From an uncultured Clostridia bacterium (GTDB taxonomy: Bacteria > Bacillota > Clostridia > Christensenellales > UBA1242), in assembly GCA_944349805.1 (NCBI GenBank), contig CALVNP010000041.1:1-36791 (forward strand): a stretch of 36,791 nucleotides of DNA, read 5' to 3'. A model generated the notes under the pieces. It searched no databases. It was not told the origin of the DNA and was given only the letters and a program-made list of their open reading frames with translations. Numbering within the stretch: the stretch's first letter is position 1; every line of letters starts with the position of its first letter. Positions 31,145 to 36,791 of the stretch are shown here, in pieces. The translations under genes were made by a program, and so were the position numbers.

Positions 31145-31159
31145 TACCCCCGCAACCAG
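31145..31159 (+). repeat. attR core
   Basis: An exact 15-bp copy of the tRNA-fMet 3' end (TACCCCCGCAACCAG). The inner flank GTCGCGAATGTTA (31123-31135) matches the inverse of 16980-16992 in 12 of 13 positions. Joined, the two ends make a 50-bp attP-like site with dyad symmetry. Confidence 0.9.
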
Positions 31160-31161
31160 AA

Positions 31162-31295
31162 AAAATTATCACGCTTTTGGGCGTGATTTTTTTTAAAAAT
31201 CATCGCCTTTATGCGTGTAATTTTTTCCAGATACGCACCAAACGAAAACTCTAAGCATTTGCTTAGAGTTTTGTGCGTACTTCAATGAAAGCAAT
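31162..31295 (+). repeat. 134-bp structured repeat, copy 1, holding the displaced tRNA terminator
   Basis: This copy contains a terminator (ATCACGC 31168-31174, GCGTGAT 31181-31187, then T7), which would follow tRNA-fMet directly if the element were absent. A long hairpin follows: AAAACTCTAAGC with GCTTAGAGTTTT, extended by TACGCAC/GTGCGTA. Copy 2 differs at only two positions that I can see. Between the copies (31296-31367) I see no gene. Confidence 0.8.
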
Positions 31296-31367
31296 GCTAC
31301 GAAGGATTAAAAAATCTTTGGGTTAGCATAATAACCTCATTTGTGTTGGAGGTTTTAGTTTAGCATT

Positions 31368-31501
31368 AAAATTATCACGCTTTTGGGCGTGATTTTTTTT
31401 AAAAATCATCGCCTTTATGCGTGTAATTTTTTCTAGATACGCACCAAACGAAAACTCTAAGCATTTGCTTAGAGTTTTGTGCGTACTTTAATGAAAGCAA
31501 T
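31368..31501 (+). repeat. 134-bp structured repeat, copy 2
   Basis: A direct copy of 31162-31295 with the same terminator and 12-bp hairpin; the differences are C to T in the CCAGAT segment and in ACTTCAATG. The following 31502-31616 is AT-rich without a visible gene. Confidence 0.8.
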
Positions 31502-31616
31502 TTAACTAAGAAATAAAAAGTTTTGGGTGTTTTTATGTTTATTATAATTTTTTTTCTTTTTTAATTAGACATTTAAAAGTTAAATATTTAATTAAAAAAT
31601 GTTTTGTTATTTTGTT

Positions 31617-32225
31617 TTATTTTTTACTTTTAATATTTTTAGAATATAATTTTGACCAAAGAAATACAACCACCTGTCCAGGAATGCCCAAAAAATATAA
31701 TGGATATAAATCATACTGTAAAAATTGCAAATAAAAAGCTGTTATAAAGGTCCAAATAAAAATTGAAATTAATATGTAAGTATACAACGGTTTTCCCCAA
31801 ATACAATTAAAAACAAGAAGTACGATGGCAGATGCTGGAATACTCCATATGAAAATTTGCCAAAAATTAACATTTAAAAACATTTGGAGATAAACATAAC
31901 AAAAAGTTGAAATTCCCCAAATAACTGAAACTCCTAAAAGAGCAATAATGAGTTTGTTTATTCTTTTGCTTTTATTTGTTTCTATAACATCTTCAATTTT
32001 TGCTTCTGGTGAAATTAAATCATTAATTGTAACATTAAAAAAATTTGCAATTTGGATTAATGTTTCAATGTTAGGGGTTGCTTCACCATTTTCCCATTTA
32101 CTAACGGCCTTATCTGAATAATTCAACAAATTGGCAAATTCCATTTGTGTTAATTTTTTCGACTTTCTAAGTTTTGATATGTTGTTTCCTATAATCTTGC
32201 TTAACTCTATATTAACTTTATCCAT
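31617..32225 (-). CDS. XRE regulator fused to a four-helix membrane domain
   Basis: This 202-aa protein from the ATG at 32225 has an N-terminal XRE helix-turn-helix (LTQMEFANLLNYSDKAVSKWENG), the typical NVTINDLIS linker, then a membrane domain of about four helices. A longer in-frame start at 32348 would add 41 residues with no homology and would include the promoter, so it is rejected. The ATG lies 6 bases from a perfect -10 box with no ribosome binding site. Membrane-bound XRE regulators of this kind often sense envelope stress; the ligand is unknown. Confidence 0.85.
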   Translation of the reverse strand: MDKVNIELSKIIGNNISKLRKSKKLTQMEFANLLNYSDKAVSKWENGEATPNIETLIQIANFFNVTINDLISPEAKIEDVIETNKSKRINKLIIALLGVSVIWGISTFCYVYLQMFLNVNFWQIFIWSIPASAIVLLVFNCIWGKPLYTYILISIFIWTFITAFYLQFLQYDLYPLYFLGIPGQVVVFLWSKLYSKNIKSKK

Positions 32226-32231
32226 ATAGGA

Positions 32232-32260
32232 ATTATAATTAAAAAAAATTGATATGTCAA
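32232..32260 (-). promoter_or_regulatory. Perfect consensus promoter giving a leaderless mRNA
   Basis: On the minus strand TTGACA (32255-32260), a 17-bp spacer and TATAAT (32232-32237), then TCCTAT and the ATG. The predicted start of transcription falls on the start codon. Confidence 0.8.
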
Positions 32261-32402
32261 ACCGATTATATACAATTCTCTTTCTGGTAGAGAGATATTT
32301 TTTTTGTATAATTAAAAGAATTTTAAGTGTAGAAAACAATTTTGTCAATTCTCTTTAATAGTTGAGCATATTTTGTTATTGTGATATTGCAAAGGGGGAG
32401 AT

Positions 32403-33587
32403 ATGAAAAAAGTTTCAATAATAATTCCTTGTTATAATTGTGAAAAAACATTAAAAAGATGTTTAAACAGTGTATTTTCACAGACATATAAAAACATTGA
32501 AGTGATTGCTGTTAATGATGGGTCGAAGGACAACAGTCTTGCATTATTAAAAGCATTTCAGTTAAAGCATAAAAACTTGTATATATTTGATAAACTAAAC
32601 GAAGGTGTTTCTGCAACTAGAAATTTCGGATTATCAAAAGCAACAGGAGATTATATTCAGTTTATGGACAGCGATGATAATTTTACAAAAAAAACAGTGA
32701 TATCAACATTGTGTAATATTATGGACAAAAACAAAGTTGATGTTGTCATTTTTAATTTTAAACATAAATGTTTTGAGACTTATTTGAATTCAGGCATTTA
32801 TAATTTGCAATGTGAAGAAGATTTTTTTAAAGTGTATTGTGATTTTTTTGTTTGTTCTATGCCTTGGAATAAAATGTTTAAAAGAGAAGTCATTAAAACA
32901 AAATTTGATATAACAATGAATTTTGCAGAAGATGAAATTTTCTGTTTAGCAAATTTAAAAAATGCAAAGCGCATTTATTACACTAGTAAGGTTTTTTACA
33001 ATTACTATTGTGCGCCTACTTCAAAAAAAGGGAATGCATCACTTATTAATAAATTATACGAAGACAAAAATTTTTCAAATAACGAGAAAACAATATGGTA
33101 TGGTTCAATAAAAAATATGTCTAAGCGATATGAGATCTTCAATAAAGAATATTCTGAAATAAAATCGAAAATGGAATTTATAAGATTGTTTGATTTCTAT
33201 TTTTTTGATTTTGCATTTATGAACAATTTGAATGTTTCTCGAGAAAATCAAAAACATCACTTAGAAAATATGTTAAACAATAAAATGTTTTGGGTTATGT
33301 TAAAGTTCTTTGAAAAATATGGACTAAAAATGAAGAAAGACAAAAATTACAAGGATTTGGTTGAAAGTTTTGTAGATTTAGGAGCTAAAGCATATTCGGA
33401 TATAAAACATATAAAGAAGCTAAAATTGTACAAGGTGTTGTTTACGCTTTTTGGTGTGTTATTTTTTGATAAAGAAGAAAAATCTAAAACCTACAACATT
33501 TTGGTTGAATGTTTAGATGAATATGATAGACAACTTACAAGTGAAGCAATTTTTTGTAAGGACTTAATACTTTCACAAGGAGTGTAA
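32403..33587 (+). CDS. Family 2 glycosyltransferase
   Basis: This 394-aa protein has the GT-A fold signatures VSIIIPCYNCEKTLKRCLNS, NDGSKDNS, a GVSATRNFGL motif and the metal-binding D89-S-D91-D92 (FMDSDD). It should transfer a sugar from a nucleotide donor to a lipid or polysaccharide acceptor at the membrane. The C-terminal third is helical and unrecognised. An AAAGGGGGAG ribosome binding site precedes it. It is followed after one base by an acyltransferase, so the acceptor is probably a glycolipid or an acylated sugar. Confidence 0.9.
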   Translation: MKKVSIIIPCYNCEKTLKRCLNSVFSQTYKNIEVIAVNDGSKDNSLALLKAFQLKHKNLYIFDKLNEGVSATRNFGLSKATGDYIQFMDSDDNFTKKTVISTLCNIMDKNKVDVVIFNFKHKCFETYLNSGIYNLQCEEDFFKVYCDFFVCSMPWNKMFKREVIKTKFDITMNFAEDEIFCLANLKNAKRIYYTSKVFYNYYCAPTSKKGNASLINKLYEDKNFSNNEKTIWYGSIKNMSKRYEIFNKEYSEIKSKMEFIRLFDFYFFDFAFMNNLNVSRENQKHHLENMLNNKMFWVMLKFFEKYGLKMKKDKNYKDLVESFVDLGAKAYSDIKHIKKLKLYKVLFTLFGVLFFDKEEKSKTYNILVECLDEYDRQLTSEAIFCKDLILSQGV

Positions 33588-33588
33588 A

Positions 33589-34401
33589 ATGACAATTAAA
33601 GAACATATAGAAAAATGTAAAGAATATGAAAAAGATGGAAAGTTCAATGAAGATATAAATCCTGTTGATTGGAATCAGTGTTATCCTGTGACAGAAAATT
33701 TTGAATATATACCAAGGTCAATGGGAGCAAAATTTTCCAATTGGTTTAAACGAACTTTTATAATTTCTCCATTTTCTTGGAAACAAAATAAGTTTATATA
33801 CAAAACAAAAGTAAATGGAAGAGAAAATTTAAAAGGTATTAAAAGTGCAATACTAACTTCTAATCACATTGATATTTTTGATTGTTTAGCAATAAAGTAC
33901 GCTACAAGAAAAAAGAAAATAAAATATGTCGTTGCCGAATATAACAACAGAAAAGGTTTATTGGGAGATATGATGAGAGCACAAGGAATTTTGCCATTAA
34001 GCAAAAAGCTAAGTGTTATGAAATATTTTTCCAATGCCATTGAACATTATCTTTTAAATGACAATTTTGTGGTTTTTTATCCAGAGCAATCAATGTGGTA
34101 TATGTATGAAAAACCAAGACCATTAAGAGATGGAGCTTTTCACTATGCAAAAAAATTTAATGTTCCTATCGTGCCCATATTTATTACATTTCGTGATAGT
34201 GGTAAATTAAATAAAGATGGAATAAAAATCAAGTATCTTACAGTGAATATATTTAAACCAATATATCCCGATGAAAGTGTGGTAAAAAATGACGACATAG
34301 AAAGAATGAGACTTGAAAATGAAAGTGTTTGTAAAGATTGTTATGAAAAATTTTATAGTAAAAAATTAATATATGGTGGAAAAGAAGATGAAATTTTATA
34401 G
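33589..34401 (+). CDS. PlsC-like 1-acylglycerol-3-phosphate-type acyltransferase
   Basis: This 270-aa protein has the acyltransferase HX4D motif (NHIDIFD, H93 and D98), a second block LGDMMRAQGILPLSK, and the block III motif VVFYPEQSMW near residue 165. A PIVPIFITF strand follows. It should move an acyl chain from acyl-ACP or acyl phosphate to a glycerol or sugar hydroxyl. The N-terminal 45 residues are an extra hydrophilic region. It is cotranscribed with the glycosyltransferase and the CrtO-like gene. Confidence 0.88.
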   Translation: MTIKEHIEKCKEYEKDGKFNEDINPVDWNQCYPVTENFEYIPRSMGAKFSNWFKRTFIISPFSWKQNKFIYKTKVNGRENLKGIKSAILTSNHIDIFDCLAIKYATRKKKIKYVVAEYNNRKGLLGDMMRAQGILPLSKKLSVMKYFSNAIEHYLLNDNFVVFYPEQSMWYMYEKPRPLRDGAFHYAKKFNVPIVPIFITFRDSGKLNKDGIKIKYLTVNIFKPIYPDESVVKNDDIERMRLENESVCKDCYEKFYSKKLIYGGKEDEIL

Positions 34402-34963
34402 TTTAATTCTTTCTACATTTGCACTTATTTGGGGTGGGTTAAATTTAATTTTTTGGTTTGATTTCTATGATAGCAATTTCCTTTACTTTTTATTACTTTT
34501 TATTGGTTCAATAGCGTTTATATTTGTGGTCGATTTAATTATTTCAGCAATGATATTCATAACACCTGACAGATGGTATAAAAAAGAGAATAAATTGTTT
34601 AAAGTTGGTAAATGGGAAAAAAGATTTTATGAAAAAATTAAAATAAAATCTTGGAAAGATATAATCCCAATTGGCGCAGGACCTTTTGGTGTGGGGTTTA
34701 AAAAAGATAAAATATACAAAAAAAATGACATTAACTATCTAAACAAGTTTTATGTTGAAAGTTGTAAAGCAGAAGTGATGCATTTTTTATCATTGTTATC
34801 TGGATTGTTAACATTAACATATTTGCCAATAAAGTATTTATATTTAATTGTAATTCCTTTTACTTTAATAAACTTGTTTTTTCAAATTCTGCCAATTTTT
34901 GTACAAAGATATATAAGGCCAAAATTATTGATAGCTATTAAATATCAAGAAAAGCATTTATAA
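34388..34963 (+). CDS. CrtO-like membrane acyltransferase (glycosyl-diaponeurosporenoate acyltransferase family)
   Basis: This 191-aa membrane protein starts at the ATG at 34388 (GGTGGA just ahead); the ATG at 34373 is possible. Two helices lie at the N-terminus, a central soluble part reads KWEKRFYEKIKIKSWKDIIP, and two C-terminal helices end in FVQRYIRPKLL. The W-K-D-x-x-P, FYVESCKAEVMHF and QRYxRP motifs match the CrtO family, which acylates the sugar of staphyloxanthin. No carotenoid genes are present, so the acceptor is more likely a glycolipid made by the two upstream enzymes. Confidence 0.7.
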   Translation: MKFYSLILSTFALIWGGLNLIFWFDFYDSNFLYFLLLFIGSIAFIFVVDLIISAMIFITPDRWYKKENKLFKVGKWEKRFYEKIKIKSWKDIIPIGAGPFGVGFKKDKIYKKNDINYLNKFYVESCKAEVMHFLSLLSGLLTLTYLPIKYLYLIVIPFTLINLFFQILPIFVQRYIRPKLLIAIKYQEKHL

Positions 34964-34974
34964 AAGTAAATTTT

Positions 34975-35007
34975 AAAAAGCATCTATGTACTAGACGCTT
35001 TTTATTT
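34975..35007 (+). terminator. Terminator of the glycolipid-type operon
   Basis: AAAAAGC (34975-34981) pairs with GCTTTTT (34997-35003), with inner TCTA/TAGA pairing across one mismatch, followed by a T-rich end. Confidence 0.8.
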
Positions 35008-35095
35008 ATTAAAGAATTTTACTATTTTATATATAGTCTTATATTTCAACATCTTGAAAATTAATATAATAATTTTATTTTTTTTATAAAAATAT

Positions 35096-35404
35096 TTATT
35101 CCATATAGAAAACTTTTTTACCTGTTTTGATTGCGTATTCTATTTCGGATTTTGTACTTAATCCTATATACCCATTTTTGTTAATAACAAAAATTTCATC
35201 TGCCATATCTATTTTTCTTTTATGCATATCATCAAGCATTTCTTTTGTGTTTTCTTTCCAAACCTCATTGTCCCCACTGTGACCAAACAATCCGACCGAA
35301 ATTACAATATTTCCTTCCAAAGTCAACCTTTTCTGTTCTCGCATAAAATCATCTTTGAATTTAGTACTTCCACATAAAGTTATAACTTTATATTTTCCAA
35401 CCAT
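35096..35404 (-). CDS. Small nucleoside 2-deoxyribosyltransferase-like protein
   Basis: This 102-aa protein begins with a beta-strand and Ser/Gly-rich loop (VITLCGSTKFKDDFM) and contains DMHKRKIDMADEIFVINKNG and GLSTKSEIEYAIKTGKKVFY. This is the pattern of the short Rossmann-like proteins related to nucleoside 2-deoxyribosyltransferase and DUF4406. AAAAAGGAG lies upstream. Nucleotide or nucleoside binding is expected; the catalytic activity is unproven. 35405-35545 upstream holds no gene. Confidence 0.7.
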   Translation of the reverse strand: MVGKYKVITLCGSTKFKDDFMREQKRLTLEGNIVISVGLFGHSGDNEVWKENTKEMLDDMHKRKIDMADEIFVINKNGYIGLSTKSEIEYAIKTGKKVFYME

Positions 35405-35545
35405 TAATTTACTCCTTTTTCATAAAACCTTTTAATTTGTTTCGTGGATTAGGTGATATAGTTCTAAATAAAATCATCAGATTTCCACAATTTGAGTGTA
35501 ATATAATTGTGATTGTTGATTATACAATCTTTACATTTTTGAAAT

Positions 35546-35580
35546 AAAAAAACAGTTAAGTTATATCATCAACTGTTTTT
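35546..35580 (-). terminator. Terminator of the minus-strand tRNA operon
   Basis: AAAAAAACAGTT (35546-35557) pairs with AACTGTTTTT (35571-35580). Read on the minus strand the stem runs into a T tract, 8 bp beyond the tRNA-Glu CCA end. Confidence 0.85.
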
Positions 35581-35588
35581 TGTTTTAT

Positions 35589-35663
35589 TGGTGATCCCGA
35601 GGGGAATCGAACCCCTGATACCGCCGTGAAAGGGCGATGTCTTAACCGCTTGACCACGGGACC
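35589..35663 (-). tRNA. tRNA-Glu (TTC)
   Basis: A 75-nt cloverleaf on the minus strand, acceptor GGTCCCG/CGGGATC, anticodon loop CTTTCAC-type with TTC, T-arm GGGTTCGAATCCC and encoded CCA (35589-35591). It is the last tRNA of the operon. Confidence 0.95.
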
Positions 35664-35670
35664 ATAAAAA

Positions 35671-36130
35671 TTTGTTGGCCTTTTGGGCTCGTTTTGCCCT
35701 TCGGTCAAAATCTTCGCTTATCGGCCACAAATTTTTATTCAACGGCCAGACGCAAACTCCATTTCATTGGGAGTTTGGCCGTTACTCTCGTGCGAAGAAT
35801 GTTCTGCGAAGAGTAACTGATTTTTATTTGTTGGCCTTTGGGCTCGTTTTGCCCTTCGGTCAAAATCTTCGCTTATCGGCCACAAATTTTTATTTAACGG
35901 CCAGACGCAAACTCCATTTCATTGGGAGTTTGGCCGTTACTCTCGTGCGAAGAATGTTCTACGAAGAGTAACTGATGTTTTTTTATTTGTTGGCCTTTTG
36001 GGCTCGTTTTGCCTTTCGGTCAAAATCTTCGCTTGTCGGCCACAAATTTTTATTTAACGGCCAGACGCAAACTCCATTTATTTAAAAGTCTGCTATTACC
36101 TTTGAGCGAAGAAATTTCAAAAGTAACTAC
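35671..36130 (-). repeat. Three tandem copies of a structured repeat of about 157 bp
   Basis: Copies start at TTTGTTGGCC at 35671, 35827 and 35986 (periods 156 and 159). Each holds AACGGCC / GGCCGTT enclosing AAACTCC / GGAGTTT, a TTTTGnnCnCTTCGGnCAAAA-type hairpin and, in copies 1 and 2, TTACTCT / AGAGTAA. Copy 3 diverges after the first 100 bases. The G+C is far above the rest of the window. Open frames on the plus strand here are by-products of the repeat. The array lies between tRNA-Gln and tRNA-Glu and should be part of their transcript. 36131-36186 shows nothing else. Confidence 0.85.
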
Positions 36131-36186
36131 CCTACTTCTTTTTATCGCTATATGGCTTCAAATCTTACCGATTTTTGCTATAAAGC

Positions 36187-36261
36187 TGGCTGGGGTGGCA
36201 GGATTTGAACCTACGCGTGCGAGAGTCAAAGTCTCGTGCCTTACCACTTGGCGACACCCCA
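36187..36261 (-). tRNA. tRNA-Gln (TTG)
   Basis: A 75-nt cloverleaf on the minus strand, acceptor TGGGGTG/CACCCCA, anticodon loop CTTTGAC with TTG, T-arm GGTTCAAATCC and encoded CCA (36187-36189). Confidence 0.95.
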
Positions 36262-36319
36262 TTGTTTGGGGAGGGTGATTTTAAGCATTTGTAAACTTCA
36301 TTGAAATTCACAAATGCAT

Positions 36320-36396
36320 TGGTGGACCTTCTAGGACTCGAACCTAGGACCGACCGGTTATGAGCCGGTTGCTCTAACCAACTGAGCTAAAGGTCC
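36320..36396 (-). tRNA. tRNA with CAT anticodon (elongator Met, or Ile2)
   Basis: A 77-nt cloverleaf on the minus strand, acceptor GGACCTT/AAGGTCC, anticodon stem CCGG with loop CTCATAA, encoded CCA. It has none of the initiator features seen at 16902. The body resembles tRNAs annotated both as elongator Met and as lysidine-modified Ile2, so the charging identity is uncertain. A hairpin (CATTTGT with ACAAATG, about 36293-36316) separates it from tRNA-Gln. Confidence 0.9.
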
Positions 36397-36401
36397 ACAA
36401 C

Positions 36402-36477
36402 TGGTCGGGGTGAAGAGACTCGAACTCCCGGCCCCATGGTCCCAAACCACGTGCGCTACCAACTGCGCTACACCCCG
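36402..36477 (-). tRNA. tRNA-Pro (TGG)
   Basis: A 76-nt cloverleaf on the minus strand, acceptor CGGGGTG/CACCCCG, anticodon loop TTTGGGA with TGG, T-arm GAGTTCGAGTCTC and encoded CCA. It is the first tRNA of the operon, about 6 bp after the predicted transcription start. Confidence 0.95.
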
Positions 36478-36489
36478 CCAGACTTTGCC

Positions 36490-36518
36490 ATTTTATAATA
36501 TTAATTTTTATGTGTCAA
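36490..36518 (-). promoter_or_regulatory. Promoter of the tRNA operon
   Basis: On the minus strand TTGACA (36513-36518), a 17-bp spacer and TAAAAT (36490-36495). 36519-36683 beyond it contains a plus-strand TTGACA-17-TATTAT promoter-like pair (36656-36684) but no convincing gene. Confidence 0.7.
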
Positions 36519-36683
36519 GTATTTTTATGAAATTTTTAAAATTTTTGTCAAAATCTTATAAGGATAATTTAATAACTATTGCATCACTTCTTCTGTTATT
36601 GTACTTTTATTTACATTTTTATACAAACTTTTTTAAAATTATTGAAGTTTACTTATTGACAAATAAGAATTTAAGTACTATTA

Positions 36684-36791
36684 TCAATTTATAGGACTTT
36701 CTTGGGAGTTGTATGAATTTGCAGCTTGAATTGCAAGTTCATTAATTCTTTGCATATTTTCCTGAATAAGTCCTAAGGTATCATATGACTG
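36684..36791 (-). CDS. 3' end of a minus-strand gene, flagellin-like helix (partial)
   Basis: The minus-strand frame is open from the window edge to a TGA at 36684-36686 (35 residues). It contains LGLIQENMQRINELAIQAAN, close to the heptad pattern of the flagellin N-terminal helix (LQRMRELAVQAAN), but then stops after SQESPIN, where a full flagellin would continue. It may be a truncated flagellin-like protein or an unrelated helical protein. Confidence 0.4.
   Translation of the reverse strand, partial: QSYDTLGLIQENMQRINELAIQAANSYNSQESPIN

Larger units (their letters stand above)
16965..31159. mobile_element. Inovirus-like prophage (14.2 kb) integrated in the initiator tRNA
   Basis: The element is bounded by 15-bp direct repeats (TACCCCCGCAACCAG at 16965-16979 and 31145-31159). 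It contains a serine integrase, a LexA/CI-like repressor and divergent Cro-like gene, an HNH nuclease, small single-span membrane proteins next to a 631-aa secreted anchored protein, repeat-domain adhesins, a Zot-like ATPase, a DnaD-like replication protein and a tail of small phage-type genes. No terminase, portal, capsid, tail, relaxase or conjugation genes are visible. The coat-candidate, pIII-like, Zot order fits filamentous phages. The alternative is a phage-derived surface-protein island that has lost virion functions. Confidence 0.8.

Noticed and set aside
16965-31159. Tailed prophage or conjugative element
   Set aside because: No terminase, portal, capsid, tail, lysis, relaxase or type IV secretion genes were found; the Zot-like ATPase and tiny membrane proteins fit filamentous phage better.
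32226-32348. 41-residue N-terminal extension of the XRE membrane regulator
   Set aside because: It would run through a perfect consensus promoter and shows no HTH-family similarity; the ATG at 32225 fits the family start.
35671-36130. CRISPR array
   Set aside because: The units are about 157 bp and nearly identical throughout, with no short repeats, unique spacers or cas genes.
35672-36278. Plus-strand open frames of 99 and 89 aa in the tRNA region
   Set aside because: They are made of the 157-bp repeats and of antisense tRNA-Gln sequence, repeat themselves in the protein, and have no ribosome binding site.
36410-36694. 94-aa plus-strand frame, including a 55-aa hydrophobic part from 36528
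   Set aside because: It starts inside antisense tRNA-Pro, crosses the tRNA promoter and lacks a ribosome binding site. The 55-aa part could be a small membrane protein but has no supporting signal.

Overview
The window is very AT-rich DNA (about 30% G+C by eye) from an anaerobic low-GC Bacillota, most likely a gut-type member of class Clostridia. Pointers are AGGAGG-type ribosome binding sites, many TTG/GTG starts, TTGACA/TATAAT promoters, an [FeFe]-hydrogenase, a GlpA/GlpB/DUF1667 glycerol-3-phosphate module, a Spo0A-type DNA-binding domain and a HelD-like RNA polymerase factor. No species can be named from the sequence alone.

Left chromosomal arm (1-16901). It holds a truncated hypothetical gene, a lipoprotein and HelD; a three-gene glycerol-3-phosphate oxidation operon; a DUF378 membrane protein; greA; a stand-alone Spo0A effector domain; then dnaX-ybaB-recR. 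The dnaX gene is split between two frames at an A9 tract followed by a hairpin, the layout expected for programmed frameshifting or transcript slippage that yields both gamma and tau. After it come two small solitary genes (one HicB-like), a hydrogenase consisting only of the H-cluster domain, two CPBP proteases overlapping tadA, a DegV protein, a small hypothetical gene and the initiator tRNA.

Integrated element (about 16965-31159, 14.2 kb). A large serine recombinase sits on a 15-bp duplication of the 3' end of tRNA-fMet. Leftward genes are the integrase, a membrane protein and a LexA/CI-like repressor. Rightward are a Cro-like protein, small early genes, an HNH nuclease, a 290-bp chain of hairpins that includes three tRNA-like folds, two tiny single-span membrane proteins (68 and 30 aa), a 631-aa secreted protein with a C-terminal anchor, three membrane-anchored InlB-repeat/BspA-LRR proteins, and a Zot-like ATPase. 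A second hairpin-rich gap, an HTH protein, a DnaD/DUF4373-like replication protein and a cassette of small phage-type genes follow. No terminase, portal, tail, relaxase or type IV secretion gene is visible. The gene order and the Zot ATPase point to an inovirus-like (filamentous phage) prophage of a monoderm host. Integration replaces the last 16 codons of the integrase with two, and the element supplies a terminator for the tRNA it interrupts.

Right chromosomal arm (31160-36791). The displaced native tRNA terminator lies in a 134-bp structured repeat present twice. Next come an XRE regulator with membrane segments on a consensus promoter that leaves no leader, a GT2 glycosyltransferase / PlsC-like acyltransferase / CrtO-like acyltransferase operon that probably builds an acylated glycolipid, a small nucleotide-binding-like protein, and a minus-strand tRNA operon (Pro, Met/Ile2, Gln, Glu). 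Three tandem copies of a roughly 157-bp structured repeat lie between Gln and Glu. The right edge cuts a minus-strand gene with a flagellin-like helix.
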